From Cyclobacteriaceae bacterium (GTDB lineage Bacteria > Bacteroidota > Bacteroidia > Cytophagales > Cyclobacteriaceae): DNA of 64,000 bases. The position numbers and the translations under genes are program-made. Shown one piece after another: positions 53,927 through 63,389 of the stretch. The number at the start of each line of letters is the position of its first letter. Positions within the stretch are counted from its first letter, which is position 1. The stretch lies in contig JAEUUA010000018.1 of assembly GCA_016787755.1 (NCBI GenBank), positions 62,001 to 126,000 of the forward strand, given 5' to 3'. Under the pieces are notes generated by a model, which did no database searches, was not told the origin of the DNA, and saw nothing but the letters and a program-made list of their open reading frames with translations.

Positions 53927-54888
53927 TTTGAGAAAGGTGCATACGTATAATCAACTCCCATCAAATTCCACTTAGATGTTTTTGGAGCATTACTTTTCAT
54001 CCATCTAACCTCACTATCAACCGTGGCCAGGAAGAGTGAGGGACTGTCAGGGATAACTTCTGGAAATAATAAATAACTGTTTAAATAACTATCCTCTTCC
54101 GAGTAGCAAAAGGAAGCATACCTATCCATATACGTTGGTTTGCCATAGAAATTTCTATTCCCCTCAAAAACTGAATTTGAAAAAACTTGCTTACAATATT
54201 GATTTCCTAAAAATTGCGTGTAGTTCATATCCGTGAAAATCTGAGTGTAATAGGACTCAACCGTTTTTAAGAAGGAATAGGAAGTTTTATTTAATTCGTT
54301 TGGGACGGGCGCACCAGGTGTGCATGCACAACTCCCATGAAAGTTTAGGTTTAGTGTATAGCTTTGAGCCTTATTGAATGGAAAAATGCTTACCATATAA
54401 AGATCATCGATCCGCTTAAAAAAACCGGCTTGCGTAGTCATGTTTGGCAGTGTTCGGATTTTAGAAATACTGTCTAATTGATTGTTGGAATAATAGAATT
54501 TAAAACTATCATTAAAGAAAGAGTTTTTAAGTTCAATAACCCGATTAGCCCCATCGTAAACTATTTCATCAATAATTTCCTTCCCGTCACTAAATGAAGT
54601 AGTTATTTTAGTCGCAAATCCTGCTGTATTCAACTGGTAGATTGTTTTAACCAGACTCTTATTGTAGAACAATATCTCAATATCCACCGGCCAGTTAATT
54701 TCAATTTTATTTGACGTAAGAACTGGTTTAACGACTACGTATTTATTCTCCCCCGTATCTTCATGTAAAAATCGAAGCGTAAGTTGATTAACTCGCACAT
54801 CCGATGGAAAGTCTTCAAGGGTATCATCCGGAATTATGGTACAAGCCACGAGGCAAAAAAGCAGACATACAGGTATCTTTCTAAGCAT
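53923..54888 (-). CDS. Lipoprotein of unknown function
   Basis: 321-residue lipoprotein with signal LLFCLVAC (Cys16). The N-terminal half has YD/RHS-like beta-strand character (VYDGANRVIELKN, FYYSNNQLDSISKI). The C-terminal half includes a CAC motif in HGSCACTPGAPVP and two more Cys (QYC, SFCYS), possibly disulfide-linked outside the cytoplasm. It is translationally coupled (4-base overlap) to a beta-barrel gene. I recognise no homologue. Confidence 0.65.
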   Translation of the reverse strand: MLRKIPVCLLFCLVACTIIPDDTLEDFPSDVRVNQLTLRFLHEDTGENKYVVVKPVLTSNKIEINWPVDIEILFYNKSLVKTIYQLNTAGFATKITTSFSDGKEIIDEIVYDGANRVIELKNSFFNDSFKFYYSNNQLDSISKIRTLPNMTTQAGFFKRIDDLYMVSIFPFNKAQSYTLNLNFHGSCACTPGAPVPNELNKTSYSFLKTVESYYTQIFTDMNYTQFLGNQYCKQVFSNSVFEGNRNFYGKPTYMDRYASFCYSEEDSYLNSYLLFPEVIPDSPSLFLATVDSEVRWMKSNAPKTSKWNLMGVDYTYAPFSK

Positions 54889-54947
54889 CTTTTAAAATTT
54901 GGGACTCAATAAGATCAAAATTTGCGGAACTACAAAGCGAAAAAAAT

Positions 54948-55625
54948 TTAGGAGTAAGATTTCCAGAGATTATTATTTGGAAGGTTGGCAGTGATTAACA
55001 CCTCTTCCTTTTTTACCGGATGGATAAACTTAAGTTGTTGTGCATGCAGCCCAATGCTGGCATCGGAAGTTGGAGTTGGATATCCATATTTTAAATCGCC
55101 AACAATGGGGCAACCCATGGAAGCAAGCTGAACCCTTATTTGATGTGGGCGGCCCGTAATCGGCTTTACTTCCAATAAATAAATTCCTTTACGGGATTCA
55201 ATAATTTTATAGCTCAACTCTGAGCGCTGGCCTTGTGCGTTTTCTCGTACATAAGCAGTAGTCTTATTCTTCTTTTCGTCTTTCACCAACCAATGGACTA
55301 AGGTACCTTCTGGTTTGGGTGGCAAAGAGTCCACCAACGCCCAATAGGTTTTTAAAGTTTCCCGTTCACGGAATAATGCATTCATTCGCTCCAGCGCTTT
55401 AGAGGTACGAGCAAATACAACTATACCACTCACTGGTCGATCTAGCCGATGAACTACTCCTAAAAATACAGCCCCGGGTTTTTGATATTTATCTTTAATG
55501 TAATCTTTGCCTACTTCAACCAACGGTTTATCTCCTGTGGAATCGCCCTGCACAAGGATTCCAGCTGGTTTGTTAAAAACCAACAAGTGATTGTCTTCAT
55601 ATAAAACCTCTGGGTAAATACTCAT
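54948..55625 (-). CDS. RluA-family RNA pseudouridine synthase
   Basis: 225-residue enzyme that isomerises uridine to pseudouridine in RNA. The catalytic Asp lies in HRLDRPVSGIVVFAR, preceded by NKPAGILVQGD and followed by GRPHQIRVQLASMGCPIVGDLKYG. It has no N-terminal S4 domain, as in short RluA/RluC-like forms. The rRNA or tRNA target cannot be told. I chose the ATG at 55625 (MSIYPEVLYED). It is divergent from the beta-lactamase-like gene. Confidence 0.92.
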   Translation of the reverse strand: MSIYPEVLYEDNHLLVFNKPAGILVQGDSTGDKPLVEVGKDYIKDKYQKPGAVFLGVVHRLDRPVSGIVVFARTSKALERMNALFRERETLKTYWALVDSLPPKPEGTLVHWLVKDEKKNKTTAYVRENAQGQRSELSYKIIESRKGIYLLEVKPITGRPHQIRVQLASMGCPIVGDLKYGYPTPTSDASIGLHAQQLKFIHPVKKEEVLITANLPNNNLWKSYS

Positions 55626-55670
55626 AAAACTTTGTAAGTTAGAACCCGATATAGAACTGACCAAACTATC

Positions 55671-56558
55671 ATGGCAAAACAACTGCTCTTTCTTTTACTG
55701 GTAATTACGTTAATCGCGTGCGATAAAAAACTAACCCTTGAGGGAATAAAGGAATGCATTGGAAATGAATTGGCTAATCAATCCGGAAAATTTGCAGTTG
55801 CCTTCAAAGATATTACCACAGGCGAAGAAATTTTAATCAACGAACATATGCTGTTCCATGCCGCCAGTACGATGAAGGCCCCCGTGATGGTGGAGGTGTA
55901 TAAACAAGCTGCAGCCGGTAAATTCTCCCTTAAAGATTCTTTACTAATCAAAAATGAATTCAAAAGCATTTTAGATGGAAGTCCCTTTTCGCTGAGTGCT
56001 GCCAGTGACAGCGATACATTAATCTACAAACACATTGGCGAGAAACGTACGGTTTATTCACTTTTGTACGATATGATCATTATTAGCAGCAACCTTGCCA
56101 CCAATCTGATTGTTGAACTGGTAGATGCAAAAAATGTAACACAAACGATGCGCGATATGGGAGCTCAGAACATACACGTGTTGCGTGGAGTAGAAGATGG
56201 GAAAGCATTTGAGGCCGGGCTCAACAATCAGGTAACAGCGTATGACTTAATGTTATTATACGAAACCATTGCCAACGAAGAAACTGTAAATGCCGAAGCA
56301 AGTATGGCGATGATTGATATTTTACTGGATCAGCGATTTAATGACATTATTCCTGCAAAACTCCCAAAAGACGTAAAGGTTGCCCATAAGACAGGATCCA
56401 TTACAGGAATGCGCCACGATTCAGGAATTGTATTTTTACCCAATGGAAGAAAATACATTCTAGTTCTTCTTTCTAAAGATTTACACGATGCGGATGCAAG
56501 CATCGAAGCAATGGCCACTGTATCGGAAATCATTTATAACTACGTAAAAGAAAAGTAG
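55671..56558 (+). CDS. Class A beta-lactamase-like serine hydrolase lipoprotein
   Basis: 295-residue predicted lipoprotein (signal LVITLIAC, Cys17). The penicillin-binding/beta-lactamase fold motifs are all present: SxxK as Ser66-T-M-Lys69, SxN as S139-S-N141, an ExxLN omega-loop motif at 181-185 (EAGLN) and KTG at 240-242. Motif order and spacing fit class A beta-lactamases, though the sequence is otherwise divergent. A lipoprotein penicillin-interactive or esterase role is equally possible. It starts 45 bases from the divergent RluA gene and converges on prfC with 4 bases between stops. Confidence 0.82.
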   Translation: MAKQLLFLLLVITLIACDKKLTLEGIKECIGNELANQSGKFAVAFKDITTGEEILINEHMLFHAASTMKAPVMVEVYKQAAAGKFSLKDSLLIKNEFKSILDGSPFSLSAASDSDTLIYKHIGEKRTVYSLLYDMIIISSNLATNLIVELVDAKNVTQTMRDMGAQNIHVLRGVEDGKAFEAGLNNQVTAYDLMLLYETIANEETVNAEASMAMIDILLDQRFNDIIPAKLPKDVKVAHKTGSITGMRHDSGIVFLPNGRKYILVLLSKDLHDADASIEAMATVSEIIYNYVKEK

Positions 56559-56562
56559 TAAC

Positions 56563-58146
56563 TCAATCCTTAAACTCAGAAGTAAAATGAAAATTGATTT
56601 CAGGAAAATTGTCCTGCACCATTTGCAACCATGCACGACTCTCAGCCATAAACACTAACTTATCATCTTTATCACGGGCAATGTGCCGTTGTTTCGAATC
56701 CAAAAACTCCTGAAGTTTCTTCGGGTCTTTACTACTTATCCAACAAGCTTTGTAAATATTTTGGCCCGCAAAATCTGCGGATGCGTTGTATTCATTTTTC
56801 AACCGAAACTGAATTACTTCAAACTGCAATGCGCCCACCACGCCCACTACTTTTCTGTTTCCCAATTCATAGGTGAATAATTGGGCAACTCCCTCCTCCA
56901 TCAATTGAAGAAGACCTTTCTCCAATTGCTTTGTTTTCATGGCGTCTTTATTGATCACTTCTTTAAAAATCTCCGGAGAAAAACTTGGAATGCCTGTGTA
57001 TATAAATTTTTCCCCTTCGGTAATCGTATCTCCAATTTTTAAATTACCGGTATCATAAATACCAACAATATCCCCCGGCCAGGCTTCATCCACAGTTTCA
57101 CGATCTTGTGCCATAAAGGCGGTGGCATTTGAAAAGCGTACACTCTTATCATGACGCACGTGGTAATAATTGCTGCCACGTTCAAACTTGCCTGAACAAA
57201 TCCGAATAAAAGCAATTCGGTTTCTGTGCTTCGGATCCATGTTGGCATGAATCTTAAAAACAAACCCAGAAAATTTCTCTTCCTCAGGCTTCACTACCCG
57301 AAGTGACGTTTCCCGAGGGATTGGGGGCGGTGCAATCCGAATGAAGGTGTCCAACAATTCTTTCACCCCAAAATTATTGACTGCACTCCCAAAAAAAACC
57401 GGAGCTACATTTCCGCTTAGGTAATCTTCTGGTTCAAATTCAGAATAAACTCCTTCAATTAATTCAACATCCGCTCGTAATTGTTTTGCATTATTTTCTC
57501 CCACTAGAGCTTCTAATTCCGGATCGTGAATATCCTTCACATTTACACTCTCCTGAACTGTGATTTTACTTGGCGTGAATAAATTCAAACTCTTTTCATA
57601 GAGATTATAAACTCCTTTAAACGTTTTACCCATACTTATGGGCCAACTCAACGGACGAACTTTAATCGCTAATTTTTCTTCAATTTCATCCAGCAAGTCA
57701 AAAGGATCGCGCCCTTCCCGATCAAGTTTGTTAATAAAACATAATACCGGTGTGTTGCGCATGCGGCAAACCTCCATCAACTTTTCCGTTTGAGATTCTA
57801 CGCCCTTCACACAATCAATAACCAGAATTACGCTGTCTACTGCAGTAAGTGTACGGTAGGTATCTTCAGCAAAATCCTGGTGACCCGGTGTATCGAGTAG
57901 ATTGATCTTTATATCATTGTAGTTAAAACCCATCACGGAGGTGGCCACGGAAATACCCCGCTGCTTTTCAATCTCCATCCAGTCGCTGCGCGCATGGTCT
58001 TTTATCTTCGATGATTTAACGGCACCCGCCTTTTGAATCGCGCCTCCAAAAAGCAATAACTTTTCTGTTAGGGTTGTTTTTCCTGCATCCGGGTGGCTAA
58101 TAATACCGAAAGTTCTACGTTTGGCTATTTCCTGTTCTTGTGTCAT
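56563..58146 (-). CDS. prfC: Peptide chain release factor 3
   Basis: GTPase that recycles RF1/RF2 from the ribosome after termination; 527 residues, close to E. coli RF3. G1 is [10 protein letters not shown]2 [11 protein letters not shown]3 DTPGHQDF and G4 NKLDREG, followed by the RF3-specific domains 2 and 3 ([27 protein letters not shown]). I chose the ATG at 58146 ([11 protein letters not shown]). It converges on the beta-lactamase-like gene. Confidence 0.96.
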   Translation of the reverse strand: MTQEQEIAKRRTFGIISHPDAGKTTLTEKLLLFGGAIQKAGAVKSSKIKDHARSDWMEIEKQRGISVATSVMGFNYNDIKINLLDTPGHQDFAEDTYRTLTAVDSVILVIDCVKGVESQTEKLMEVCRMRNTPVLCFINKLDREGRDPFDLLDEIEEKLAIKVRPLSWPISMGKTFKGVYNLYEKSLNLFTPSKITVQESVNVKDIHDPELEALVGENNAKQLRADVELIEGVYSEFEPEDYLSGNVAPVFFGSAVNNFGVKELLDTFIRIAPPPIPRETSLRVVKPEEEKFSGFVFKIHANMDPKHRNRIAFIRICSGKFERGSNYYHVRHDKSVRFSNATAFMAQDRETVDEAWPGDIVGIYDTGNLKIGDTITEGEKFIYTGIPSFSPEIFKEVINKDAMKTKQLEKGLLQLMEEGVAQLFTYELGNRKVVGVVGALQFEVIQFRLKNEYNASADFAGQNIYKACWISSKDPKKLQEFLDSKQRHIARDKDDKLVFMAESRAWLQMVQDNFPEINFHFTSEFKD

Positions 58147-58474
58147 GATAAAAATGAGGCGCAAAAGTAACTAATTTGATTTATCTTGTCTCCTTTAAGC
58201 AGTATCAACTTTATGTCGTTATCAAAAGTTATTTTGATTTTTAGTTCTTTGTGGATTGGGGTTGTTTATTTTTCTCATGTATATCGGGCATGCTGGCTCA
58301 GGCATCACCAGTATTTTTATTCTTAGTCAATGTGCTTCCTCGAAAGGAGGCACAATATACTTTGAGTATTGCTGGGGTTCGATTGATAATACAAAAGATA
58401 AATCGATAAAATTGCCGTTGTCTTTTGGCAAAGCGAAACAGAATAACAAATAACATTTACAAACTGATAGAATT
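58147..58474. other. 328-base gap between prfC and the aldo/keto reductase gene
   Basis: No convincing gene. On the plus strand an ATG at 58213 opens a 37-codon frame with a signal-like start (MSLSKVILIFSSLWIGVVYFS) that stops at about 58324. An overlapping frame from TTG 58256 (ATG 58277) runs to 58453 and ends with a polar NTKDKSIKLPLSFGKAKQNNK tail. Joined by a frameshift, these would make one small exported protein, so this may be a decayed or very small gene. Confidence 0.35.
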
Positions 58475-59446
58475 ATGGAGCATCGAAGATTTGGTCGCAC
58501 AGAATGGAACGTAAGTGAAATCGGTTATGGCATGTGGGGCCTGGCCGGTTGGAAAGAAACGGACGTAAAAGAAGTTGATTTGTCTTTAACAAAGTCTGTT
58601 GAACTGGGATGCAATTTTTTTGATACGGCCTGGGGTTATGGTGCCGGAGTGAGTGAACAAATTTTAGGGAGACTCTTACGACAACATGCTTCAAAGCACT
58701 TACACTTTGCTACAAAAATTCCACCTAAAAATTTTAAGTGGCCATCCAAAGCAGATTTTAAACTAGAAGATTGTTTTCCGGCTTCGCATATTATTGAATA
58801 CACCGAAAAGAGTTTAAAGAATTTGCAAGTAGAGTGCATTGACTTGCAACAATTTCATGTGTGGGAAGATAGTTGGGCACACAACGATGAGTGGAAAGAT
58901 GCCATGGAGAAACTCAAAGTCGCTGGAAAAGTAAAGCACTTCGGCATTAGCGTAAATCGATGGGAACCTGACAATGTTTTGAATACACTTAAGACGGGTC
59001 TTATAGATTCCGTGCAAGTGATTTATAACATCTTCGATCAAAATCCGGTTGACAACTTATTTCCGCTTTGCCGAAAACTCGATATTGGTGTTATTGCCCG
59101 AGTTCCGTTTGACGAAGGAACCCTTACGGGGATGCTCACAAAAGATACTGTTTTCCCGGAAGGTGATTGGCGCACCACGTATTTCGTTCCTGAAAATTTA
59201 AACTCAAGTGTAGATCATGCCGATGCACTTAAACCCCTCATTCCAAAAAACATGACCATGGCCGAAATGGCTTTGCGATTTATTCTTTGTAATGACGATG
59301 TGCACACCATTATCCCCGGTATGCGAAAGCTGAATCACGTGGAAGCCAACATTGCCACAAGCGATGGAAACAGGCTTGAGAAAGCACTTGAGGCTGAACT
59401 CAAAAAACATCGTTGGGATAGAACACCAACCGAGTGGAGTCAGTAA
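58475..59446 (+). CDS. Aldo/keto reductase
   Basis: 323-residue NADPH-dependent oxidoreductase with a TIM barrel. The tetrad is visible: Asp in FFDTAWGYG with Tyr in the same strand-loop, Lys in HFATKIPPK and His in DLQQFHVWED. The C-terminal ALRFILCNDDVHTIIPGMRKLNHVEANI is the cofactor-binding end of the family. It starts right after the rule-like MEHRRFGRTEWNVSEIGYGMWG. It probably reduces a sugar or carbonyl. Neighbours give no clue to the substrate. Confidence 0.92.
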   Translation: MEHRRFGRTEWNVSEIGYGMWGLAGWKETDVKEVDLSLTKSVELGCNFFDTAWGYGAGVSEQILGRLLRQHASKHLHFATKIPPKNFKWPSKADFKLEDCFPASHIIEYTEKSLKNLQVECIDLQQFHVWEDSWAHNDEWKDAMEKLKVAGKVKHFGISVNRWEPDNVLNTLKTGLIDSVQVIYNIFDQNPVDNLFPLCRKLDIGVIARVPFDEGTLTGMLTKDTVFPEGDWRTTYFVPENLNSSVDHADALKPLIPKNMTMAEMALRFILCNDDVHTIIPGMRKLNHVEANIATSDGNRLEKALEAELKKHRWDRTPTEWSQ

Positions 59447-59769
59447 TTTAGCGGTTCCATCGTTCATAATCTGCACAGGCTCTCTTTTCCAGCAGAATAC
59501 AAAAGTGAAAGAACTTACAGATGATTAATATGCTTTCTTCATGCTTTCAGTACGCCCAATAAAATCCTTATAGGTCCTTATTGACAGATAAAATTGAAGA
59601 CTGGCCATATCATTCATTCGATGAATATGGAAAAATTCTGTGGTATTGTTAATGCAGGATGAGGCCGCACTCTCATAACTATAGCTGAAGAAGCTGATCA
59701 CTTTTATAAGGAATCTTATAGTGCTATTCCCGGTCACCTAATTAGTGATATCTTTTAGTCACCACTCGA

Positions 59770-59800
59770 GTCGTGTCACCGCTTTGAGCGGTGGCACGAC
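59770..59800 (+). repeat. Inverted repeat in the dnaK control region
   Basis: A 14-bp arm (59770-59783) pairs with 59787-59800 across a 3-base loop. One position is a T/G mismatch that would be a G-U pair in RNA. A second inverted repeat, GTGGCA/TGCCAC (59791-59796 and 59809-59814), overlaps its right arm. No T tract follows, and no transcript is seen ending here, so an operator is as likely as a terminator. It does not match the CIRCE consensus. Confidence 0.65.
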
Positions 59801-59842
59801 TTTGCAACTGCCACTCTGTCACTTTTTCTCTAAAAATCCCTG

Positions 59843-59858
59843 TTGGCATAACCCTTGT
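59843..59858 (+). promoter_or_regulatory. -24/-12-like element upstream of dnaK
   Basis: TTGGCA-T-AACCC-TTGT: the same blocks and spacing as the grpE element (TGGCA, then GG-N10-GT), ending 48 bases before the dnaK ATG. TCTGTCA lies upstream at 59815-59821. The layout is sigma-54-like, but the -12 GC reads GT. Confidence 0.45.
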
Positions 59859-59906
59859 TCAAGAGTGTTTGCATCAGAACTATAAAATCAAAAAACTGAA
59901 CATATC

Positions 59907-61826
59907 ATGGGAAAAATTATTGGAATTGACTTAGGAACCACAAACTCTTGCGTATCTGTAATGGAAGGTAACGAGCCGGTGGTGATTGCGAATAGCGAGG
60001 GCCGCAGAACTACCCCAAGTATTGTGGGCTTTTTGGATAACGGAAAGGGCGAGCGCAAAGTAGGTGATCCTGCTAAGCGTCAGGCAATCACCAATCCAAA
60101 AAACACGGTTTCATCCATCAAACGCTTTATGGGCAAAAAATTTGGTGAAGTAACTGGCGAAAAGAAAATGGTTTCTTACGAAGTAGAAAGTGGTAATAAC
60201 GATACCGTGCGCGTGCGCATTGGCGATCGTCTTTATACTCCACAAGAAATTTCAGCTATGATTCTTCAAAAAATGAAGAGTACGGCTGAAGATTATTTGG
60301 GAACTACCGTAACCGAAGCGGTTATTACTGTACCTGCTTACTTCAACGATGCCGAACGTCAGGCAACCAAAGAAGCCGGACAAATTGCAGGGTTGGATGT
60401 AAAACGTATTATCAACGAACCAACTGCTGCCGCATTGGCTTACGGTTTAGATAAGAAGAACAAAGACATGAAGATTGCCGTGTATGACCTGGGGGGTGGT
60501 ACATTCGATATTTCTGTACTTGAATTGGGCGATGGTGTGTTTGAAGTAAAGTCTACCAATGGGGATGTTCACCTGGGGGGCGATGACTTCGATATGCGCA
60601 TCATGAACTGGTTGGCCGATGAGTTTAAGGCGGATAAAAACATTGATCTTCGCAAGGATCCGATGGCACTGCAGCGCTTGAAAGAGGCTGCTGAGAAAGC
60701 CAAGATTGAACTTTCAAGTTCTACCGAATCTGAAATCAACTTGCCCTACATCACCTCCGTAGATGGAGTGCCTGAACACTTAGTAAAAAAACTTTCTCGT
60801 TCTAAGTTTGAGCAATTGTGTGATGATTTGATACGCAGAACATTAGAGCCTTGCCGCAAAGCAGTTGCTGACTCGGGGTATTCTGTAGGTCAGATTGACG
60901 AAGTTATTTTAGTGGGTGGTTCAACCCGCATACCAAGAATACAAGAAGAAGTTGAAAAGTTTTTCGGAAAGAAGCCATCGAAAGGTGTAAACCCTGACGA
61001 AGTTGTAGCAGTAGGGGCTGCCATTCAAGGAGGGGTTCTTACAGGAGAAGTAAAAGATGTGCTCTTGTTGGATGTTACTCCACTTTCATTGGGTATTGAA
61101 ACTATGGGCGGAGTATTCACGAAATTGATTGAGTCAAACACTACGATTCCTTCAAAGAAATCAGAAGTGTTTTCAACCGCATCTGACAGCCAACCTTCGG
61201 TTGAAATACATGTATTGCAGGGTGAGCGTGAAATGGCACAATACAATCGTACGATTGGCCGGTTCCATTTAGATGGAATTCCACCTGCACCCCGCGGTGT
61301 GCCTCAAATTGAGGTAACTTTTGATATCGATGCGAATGGTATCTTGCATGTATCGGCAAAAGATAAAGGAACAGGTAAAGAGCAGAAGATTCGAATCGAG
61401 GCTTCTAGCGGCTTGACCGATGCCGAAATAAAGAAAATGAAGGAAGAGGCTCAAGCCAATGCCGATAGTGATAAGAAAGAAAAAGAGCGTGTTGAAAAAA
61501 TCAATCAGGCCGATTCATTGATCTTCCAAACTGAAAAGCAGTTGAAGGAGTTTGGTGAAAAACTTTCTGAGGGAAATAAAACTGCTATCCATGGAGCTTT
61601 GGAAAAATTGAAAGAAGCACATAAGAGCCAGGACTTAGCCGCTATTGATGGTGCAATGACTGCCCTTAATGCTGCATGGCAAGTAGCTTCACAGGAAATG
61701 TATGCAGGCGGCTCACAGCCGGGTGGAAATCCAAACCCAACCGAGCAAAATAACGGAACTGCAAACGAAGCCGGTGCAACAGGTGGTGGCAATGCTACTG
61801 ATGTTGAGTACGAAGAAGTAAAATAA
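59907..61826 (+). CDS. dnaK: Chaperone DnaK (Hsp70)
   Basis: ATP-driven Hsp70 chaperone, 639 residues. The ATPase domain has [14 protein letters not shown] and [12 protein letters not shown], with [10 protein letters not shown] between. The interdomain linker is [14 protein letters not shown]. The peptide-binding beta sandwich and helical lid follow, and the tail is a Gly/Asn-rich run ending YEEVK. Partners GrpE and DnaJ lie at 43192-44915. An inverted repeat and a -24/-12-like element precede it, and a strong terminator follows. Confidence 0.98.
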   Translation: MGKIIGIDLGTTNSCVSVMEGNEPVVIANSEGRRTTPSIVGFLDNGKGERKVGDPAKRQAITNPKNTVSSIKRFMGKKFGEVTGEKKMVSYEVESGNNDTVRVRIGDRLYTPQEISAMILQKMKSTAEDYLGTTVTEAVITVPAYFNDAERQATKEAGQIAGLDVKRIINEPTAAALAYGLDKKNKDMKIAVYDLGGGTFDISVLELGDGVFEVKSTNGDVHLGGDDFDMRIMNWLADEFKADKNIDLRKDPMALQRLKEAAEKAKIELSSSTESEINLPYITSVDGVPEHLVKKLSRSKFEQLCDDLIRRTLEPCRKAVADSGYSVGQIDEVILVGGSTRIPRIQEEVEKFFGKKPSKGVNPDEVVAVGAAIQGGVLTGEVKDVLLLDVTPLSLGIETMGGVFTKLIESNTTIPSKKSEVFSTASDSQPSVEIHVLQGEREMAQYNRTIGRFHLDGIPPAPRGVPQIEVTFDIDANGILHVSAKDKGTGKEQKIRIEASSGLTDAEIKKMKEEAQANADSDKKEKERVEKINQADSLIFQTEKQLKEFGEKLSEGNKTAIHGALEKLKEAHKSQDLAAIDGAMTALNAAWQVASQEMYAGGSQPGGNPNPTEQNNGTANEAGATGGGNATDVEYEEVK

Positions 61827-61850
61827 GATAGCTTACAAGCAAAAGCTAAC

Positions 61851-61887
61851 GACCCTTTGGAAGCAAACTCCAAAGGGTCTTTTTTTC
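61851..61887 (+). terminator. Intrinsic terminator after dnaK
   Basis: An 11-bp stem GACCCTTTGGA/TCCAAAGGGTC (61851-61861 and 61869-61879) with a 7-base loop, then eight T residues. It starts 24 bases after the dnaK stop and precedes the lysC promoter. Confidence 0.94.
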
Positions 61888-61923
61888 TTAGACTTTTTGA
61901 TTCGCTTTTGCTGCAATCAAAAC

Positions 61924-61931
61924 TATCTTTG
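61924..61931 (+). promoter_or_regulatory. Putative -7 promoter element of the aspartate kinase gene
   Basis: TATCTTTG fits TAnnTTTG and ends 27 bases before the ATG. A TTTG at 61896-61899 is 24 bases upstream, slightly far for a -33 box. It is the third TATCTTTGC in the window. Confidence 0.55.
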
Positions 61932-61958
61932 CCACCCATAAATTTTAACAATACAAAT

Positions 61959-63278
61959 ATGCTGGTAGTAAAGTTTGGAGGGACATCCGTAGGCAAGCCT
62001 GAGCGCATGAAGAAGATTGCTAATCTTGTGCTGAGTATGCCCGGAAAGAAGATTGTTGTTCTATCGGCTCTAAGCGGAACAACTAATGCGTTAGTGCGTA
62101 TTGGCGAAAGTTTAATTGCCCAGCAGCATACAGCGGCTAATCAAGAAATGGCTGAGCTTGAGAAACACTATCAGCAATTTATACTTGAACTTTATGAAAG
62201 CGAGGCCTATCAGGCCATCGGGCAGGAAATAGTAAGCAGGTACTTTAGTTTGTTTCGATTACTTGCTGCCGGAAAATTTGACGATAGAAGTTATCGCGAA
62301 TTATTGGCGCAAGGTGAATTGATTTCAACGGAACTATTTTATCACCATCTGCAAGAGAAAAAAGTATCGGCACGACTACTTCCTGCTTTGCACTTTATGA
62401 CCATTGATGAAAATCATGAACCTGAACTTGAAAAAATCAGCGAACGCCTTACACCCATTCTCGAAACGCTCAATTCAATCGATATTCTGGTAACGCAAGG
62501 ATACATTTGCCGCAATCATCGCAACGAAATTGATAATTTAAAACGAGGTGGAAGTGATTATACTGCCTCATTAATTGGTGCTGCCATCCGTGCCGAAGAA
62601 ATTCAGATTTGGACGGACATTGACGGTATGCACAACAACGATCCACGGATCGTTAAAAAAACAAGACCTATTGCAGAACTTACGTTCGATGAAGCCTCTG
62701 AGCTTGCTTATTTTGGCGCAAAAATTTTGCACCCCTCTACCATTGTACCGGCACAGAAATATCATGTTCCGGTTCGGCTGAAAAATACCATGGATGAAAA
62801 AGCCCCAGGCACTATTATTAGTGATAAAGGAAGCCGTGGTCAGTTTAAGGCTATTGCAGCAAAAGATGGTATTATAGCCATTCGCATTAAATCATCAAGA
62901 ATGTTATTGGCGTATGGATTTTTAAGGCGCGTGTTTGAAGTGTTTGAAAAATTTAAAACACCCATTGACATGATTTCAACGTCAGAGGTGGCTGTATCTG
63001 TCACCATCGATGACGCCAAATACCTGGAACCCATCCTTGCCGAACTGAAAACATTTGGATCTATAGAGATTGACGAGAACCAAACCATTATCTGCATTGT
63101 GGGGAATATGCTGTCAGAAAAAGAAGGCGTTTTAAAAGAAATTTTCAATTCTTTATCAAAGGTAAATATCAGGATGGTTTCGTTTGGAGGAAGCCCAAAC
63201 AACATCTCCATATTAGTGCACACCAAAGAAAAGGATAGAATGCTAAACCTTTTAAACGAAGGGTTATTTGACCTTTAA
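61959..63278 (+). CDS. lysC: Aspartate kinase
   Basis: First enzyme of the aspartate family pathway (Lys, Thr, Met), making aspartyl phosphate; 439 residues. The kinase domain starts VVKFGGTSVGKPERM and contains GGSDYTASLIGAAIRAEEIQIWTDIDGMHNNDPRIV. Two ACT-type regulatory units at the C-terminus (SRMLLAYGFLRRVFEVFEKF, and INEDENQTI-like to VSFGGSPNNISILV) suggest feedback inhibition. I chose the ATG at 61959 (MLVVKFGG); the frame extends into the dnaK terminator but that part is not conserved. It is monofunctional, with no homoserine dehydrogenase domain. Confidence 0.94.
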   Translation: MLVVKFGGTSVGKPERMKKIANLVLSMPGKKIVVLSALSGTTNALVRIGESLIAQQHTAANQEMAELEKHYQQFILELYESEAYQAIGQEIVSRYFSLFRLLAAGKFDDRSYRELLAQGELISTELFYHHLQEKKVSARLLPALHFMTIDENHEPELEKISERLTPILETLNSIDILVTQGYICRNHRNEIDNLKRGGSDYTASLIGAAIRAEEIQIWTDIDGMHNNDPRIVKKTRPIAELTFDEASELAYFGAKILHPSTIVPAQKYHVPVRLKNTMDEKAPGTIISDKGSRGQFKAIAAKDGIIAIRIKSSRMLLAYGFLRRVFEVFEKFKTPIDMISTSEVAVSVTIDDAKYLEPILAELKTFGSIEIDENQTIICIVGNMLSEKEGVLKEIFNSLSKVNIRMVSFGGSPNNISILVHTKEKDRMLNLLNEGLFDL

Positions 63279-63286
63279 ATAATTTG

Positions 63287-63388
63287 AGAGTTGGTCAACT
63301 AGAATCTTCAGATTTTAGTTTAGATTTGGTAAACGGCATAATCTTTATTTAAGTGGTTATGTCCCCAACCTAAACCAAAACCAACTCT
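63287..63388 (+). repeat. Separated inverted repeat in the TonB-receptor leader
   Basis: AGAGTTGGT (63287-63295) is perfectly complementary to ACCAACTCT (63380-63388). The second arm ends one base before the ATG of the receptor gene at 63390. In RNA, pairing across an 84-base loop would place the start codon at the foot of a stem. Confidence 0.4.
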
Positions 63389-63389
63389 T

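Larger units (their letters stand above)
59447..59906. other. 460-base region upstream of dnaK
   Basis: The first 300 bases hold no convincing gene. A minus-strand frame (59525-59737, 70 codons, FFHIHRMNDMASLQFY-like) is open but resembles nothing I know and could be a gene remnant. The last 150 bases hold inverted repeats (59770-59800, 59791-59814) and a -24/-12-like element (59843-59858), and so are likely the control region of dnaK. Confidence 0.5.

Noticed and set aside
59525..59737. 70-codon minus-strand frame upstream of dnaK
   Set aside because: No recognisable domain, no neighbouring partner and no clear start context; may be a remnant.
59792..59806. TGGCACG-ACT-TTGCA as a sigma-54 site before dnaK
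   Set aside because: Block sequences are good, but the spacing is one base short of GG-N10-GC, and the word belongs to the inverted repeats. The 59843 element fits the spacing better.
61857..61958. Upstream extension of aspartate kinase
   Set aside because: It runs through the dnaK terminator and the TATCTTTG promoter, so it is not coding.
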